Of a stretch of DNA of 7,034 nucleotides, positions 6,082 through 7,034 are shown piece after piece. Under the pieces are notes generated by a model. That model was not told the DNA's origin, made no database searches, and saw only the letters and a list, made by a program, of their open reading frames with translations. Positions within the stretch are counted from its first letter, which is position 1, and each line of letters begins with the position of its first letter. The position numbers and the translations under genes are program-made. Source of the stretch: M3007 sp037130425 (GTDB taxonomy: Bacteria > Bacteroidota > Bacteroidia > Chitinophagales > Saprospiraceae); NCBI GenBank assembly GCA_037130425.1, contig JBAXTB010000308.1, positions 1 to 7,034 of the forward strand, in the 5' to 3' direction.

Positions 6082-6531
6082 TTACGTCGTAATAATTTTA
6101 TGGTTCGGAAAACGCACCACAAATCCGTCCGGACTATAAAAGCGCATCCAAAATTCAAGATACGGCAAAAGCGGGAGTTCCGTTTTGACCGGATCTTCCG
6201 GGTTCAAGGCTTCCGGATCATATTGATCCATCTTGAAAAACGGCAGCCAAACACCGTACAATTCCTTGTTTTTATGGATAAACGTATTCCAAAACCCGAC
6301 TTCATTGGCATAATCTTCAAACCAGGACGCAAGGATTACGGCCAGTTCCACCAGATCCGTGCGCTCCACATATTGGCGGAGATTGCGGTCTGGCGCATTC
6401 AAGATGTTGAAAATACGGTTAGACAGGCGCAGGTAATAGCCGTCGTACGCCGGATCGAATTGCTTATAGGGACGGAATTTCATCCAATCAGCTGCGTTCA
6501 TGGCTACTGCGGAAATACGTCGTTTAGACAT
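6082..6531 (-). CDS. DUF3843-like protein, possibly truncated at the C-terminus
   Basis: A 149-residue soluble protein resembling the N-terminal part of the Bacteroidota DUF3843 family, whose function is unknown. The supporting segments are ADWMKFRPYKQFDPAYDGYY (14-33), YLRLSNRIFNIL (33-44), LASWFEDYANEVGFWNTF (67-84), HKNKELYGVWLPFF (86-99) and YDPEALNPEDP (104-114). There is no signal peptide or membrane segment. A perfect -7 promoter octamer lies 26 bases upstream, so the start at 6531 is well placed; an internal Met11 is an alternative. As I recall, family members are considerably longer, and the sequence stops at NHKIITT soon after the best-conserved block. The DNA beyond contains further in-frame stops. 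I infer a 3' truncation or premature stop, but a short natural family member is possible. It is flanked on its 5' side by a repeat array, which would suit local rearrangement. Confidence 0.6.
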   Translation of the reverse strand: MSKRRISAVAMNAADWMKFRPYKQFDPAYDGYYLRLSNRIFNILNAPDRNLRQYVERTDLVELAVILASWFEDYANEVGFWNTFIHKNKELYGVWLPFFKMDQYDPEALNPEDPVKTELPLLPYLEFWMRFYSPDGFVVRFPNHKIITT

Positions 6532-6556
6532 GGGAATTAGCGTTTGGTTAAGGTGG

Positions 6557-6564
6557 CAAAAATA
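6557..6564 (-). promoter_or_regulatory. Bacteroidota -7 promoter element (TATTTTTG) for the DUF3843-like gene
   Basis: On the minus strand, positions 6564-6557 read TATTTTTG, an exact match to TAnnTTTG, 25 bases before the ATG at 6531. The octamer is identical to the one before the LysM gene. No TTTG lies about 19 bases further upstream, so the -33 box is weak or absent. Confidence 0.45.
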
Positions 6565-6627
6565 GCGGTGTTTGGGAAGATTTTTTCAGTTTCGTAGACA
6601 CGTAGGGTGAGGCACGGCGCGGCACAG

Positions 6628-6660
6628 CGGCACATTGTCTGAACCGCGATGATAGGGATT
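6628..6660 (-). repeat. Inverted partial copy of the right-end repeat
   Basis: These 33 bases match the reverse complement of 6731-6763 at 30 positions; shared cores are TGTCTGAACC and CGATGATAGGG. The match covers the central part of the 82-bp repeat unit, in inverted orientation. Just after it, CCGCGATG (6644-6651) pairs perfectly with CATCGCGG (6681-6688), giving a separate 8-bp stem. The left edge contains three GGCAC boxes (6611, 6621, 6629) that look like slippage. Confidence 0.75.
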
Positions 6661-6701
6661 ATAGGATTTTTGGATTAGCACATCGCGGAAGGCCAAACCT
6701 C

Positions 6702-6828
6702 CGTGTGATCAAATATCCTGTAAATCCCAAAACCCCTATCATCGTGGTTCAGACAGTGTGCCGCGTGCGGGTATTTGTCAGCATTAGGATTCGCAGGATT
6801 TTAGGATTTACAGGATATTGATCTCACG
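6702..6828. repeat. MITE-like element bounded by ~35-bp inverted repeats
   Basis: The left arm 6702-6736 (starting CGTGTGATCAAATATCC) and right arm 6794-6828 (ending GGATATTGATCTCACG) are inverted complements, with four mismatches and one single-base gap. The inner block of the arms, CTGTAAATCC / GGATTTACAG, is perfect. The arms enclose a 57-bp core containing GGTTCAGACAGTGTGCCGCG. The whole is about 127 bp and non-coding. Terminal inverted repeats around a short non-coding core are what a MITE or palindromic intergenic element looks like. No target-site duplication is obvious and no transposase is in the window. Confidence 0.55.
6707..6788 (+). repeat. 82-bp direct repeat, copy 1
   Basis: These 82 bases, from GATCAAATATCCTG to TTGTCAGCATTAGG, recur without a single difference at 6953-7034, a period of 246 bp. 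The preceding bases differ (T6706 versus A6952), so the left boundary is real. The copy covers the left arm and core of the inverted-repeat element. Confidence 0.95.
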
Positions 6829-6870
6829 CTCTCTTGATTTTAGCACTTTTTATAACGAAAGCACTCACGT

Positions 6871-6903
6871 AGTGACGGGCTGACTTGGAGTCAGGCCGTC
6901 ACT
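6871..6903. repeat. Strong hairpin with 15-bp arms
   Basis: AGTGACGGGCTGACT (6871-6885) and AGTCAGGCCGTCACT (6889-6903) are inverted complements with a single mismatch, around the three-base loop TGG. It lies in the spacer between the two 82-bp copies, in a stretch without coding potential. No T-run follows, so it is not a canonical intrinsic terminator. A REP-like palindrome or a structured RNA element are both possible. Confidence 0.8.
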
Positions 6904-6913
6904 TTGCTTGGTC

Positions 6914-6960
6914 ATTTGATCTCGGTAAAGTCACGAAATCCAGGCTTTTCGAGATCAAAT
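6914..6960. repeat. 11-bp perfect inverted repeat at the copy-2 boundary
   Basis: ATTTGATCTCG (6914-6924) and CGAGATCAAAT (6950-6960) are perfect inverted complements around a 25-base spacer. Inside it, AAAG (6927-6930) and CTTT (6945-6948) can extend the stem. The right arm overlaps the first eight bases of repeat copy 2, so the copy junction itself is palindromic. Confidence 0.75.
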
Positions 6961-7034
6961 ATCCTGTAAATCCCAAAACCCCTATCATCGTGGTTCAGAC
7001 AGTGTGCCGCGTGCGGGTATTTGTCAGCATTAGG
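6953..7034 (+). repeat. 82-bp direct repeat, copy 2 (cut by window edge)
   Basis: Identical over 82 bases to 6707-6788. It reaches the last base of the window, so the true repeat may be longer and the 246-bp period may continue as a tandem array beyond the edge. Confidence 0.95.

Noticed and set aside
5833..6540. A 235-codon plus-strand open frame starting at GTG 5833
   Set aside because: Most of it is antisense to the DUF3843-like gene, which has recognisable family motifs and its own promoter box. The translation resembles no protein family I know, and the start is a GTG with no signal in front.
6871..6903. Intrinsic terminator for the DUF3843-like gene or a right-hand gene
   Set aside because: The hairpin is strong but no T-run follows on either strand, and it lies upstream of the DUF3843-like gene, not after it.
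6702..7034. CRISPR array as an explanation of the direct repeats
   Set aside because: Only two copies of an 82-bp repeat with a 164-bp interval, inverted-repeat structure and no cas genes. Repeat and spacer lengths are wrong for CRISPR.

Overview
The window looks like chromosomal DNA of a Gram-negative member of the Bacteroidota. The basis is the protein families present (a Bacteroidota-style RibH, a two-LysM plus RlpA-like exported protein, a DUF3843-like protein), KdsB (which implies KDO-containing LPS), the lack of Shine-Dalgarno motifs before most starts, and two perfect copies of the Bacteroidota -7 promoter octamer TATTTTTG. I favour a Saprospiria/Chitinophagales-type lineage from the look of RibH and the LysM protein, but this is inference.

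Layout. Positions 1-42 hold a C-rich heptamer tandem repeat that runs into the stop codon of a minus-strand cryptochrome-DASH/photolyase gene (41-1465). A 179-bp divergent intergenic region with two palindromes separates it from a plus-strand inward-rectifier-type K+ channel gene (1645-2610). The channel gene overlaps the end of the convergent kdsB gene (2605-3336, minus) by six bases. Divergent from kdsB is a probable two-gene unit: an exported LysM-LysM-RlpA-like protein (3414-4271) and, 32 bp later, a lipoprotein of unknown function (4304-5134). A short intergenic stretch with a composite hairpin and a dispersed-repeat-like motif leads to ribH (5259-5774, plus).

The right end is different in character. 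Positions 5775-6081 carry no gene I can support. They abut the 3' end of a 149-codon minus-strand gene (6082-6531) that resembles the N-terminal part of the DUF3843 family and may be truncated. From about 6600 to the window edge the DNA is non-coding and highly structured. It has an 82-bp perfect direct repeat (period 246 bp, second copy cut by the window edge), an element bounded by roughly 35-bp inverted repeats, a 15-bp-arm hairpin, a separate 11-bp perfect inverted repeat, and an inverted partial copy to the left. This resembles an array of non-autonomous palindromic (MITE/REP-like) elements.

The genes do not form one obvious system. They are housekeeping or envelope functions (light-dependent DNA repair, ion transport, LPS precursor synthesis, cell-wall binding, riboflavin synthesis) in separate transcription units. 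The repeat array and the adjacent possibly broken DUF3843-like gene are the least ordinary part. I see no convincing novel defence or mobile system inside the window.
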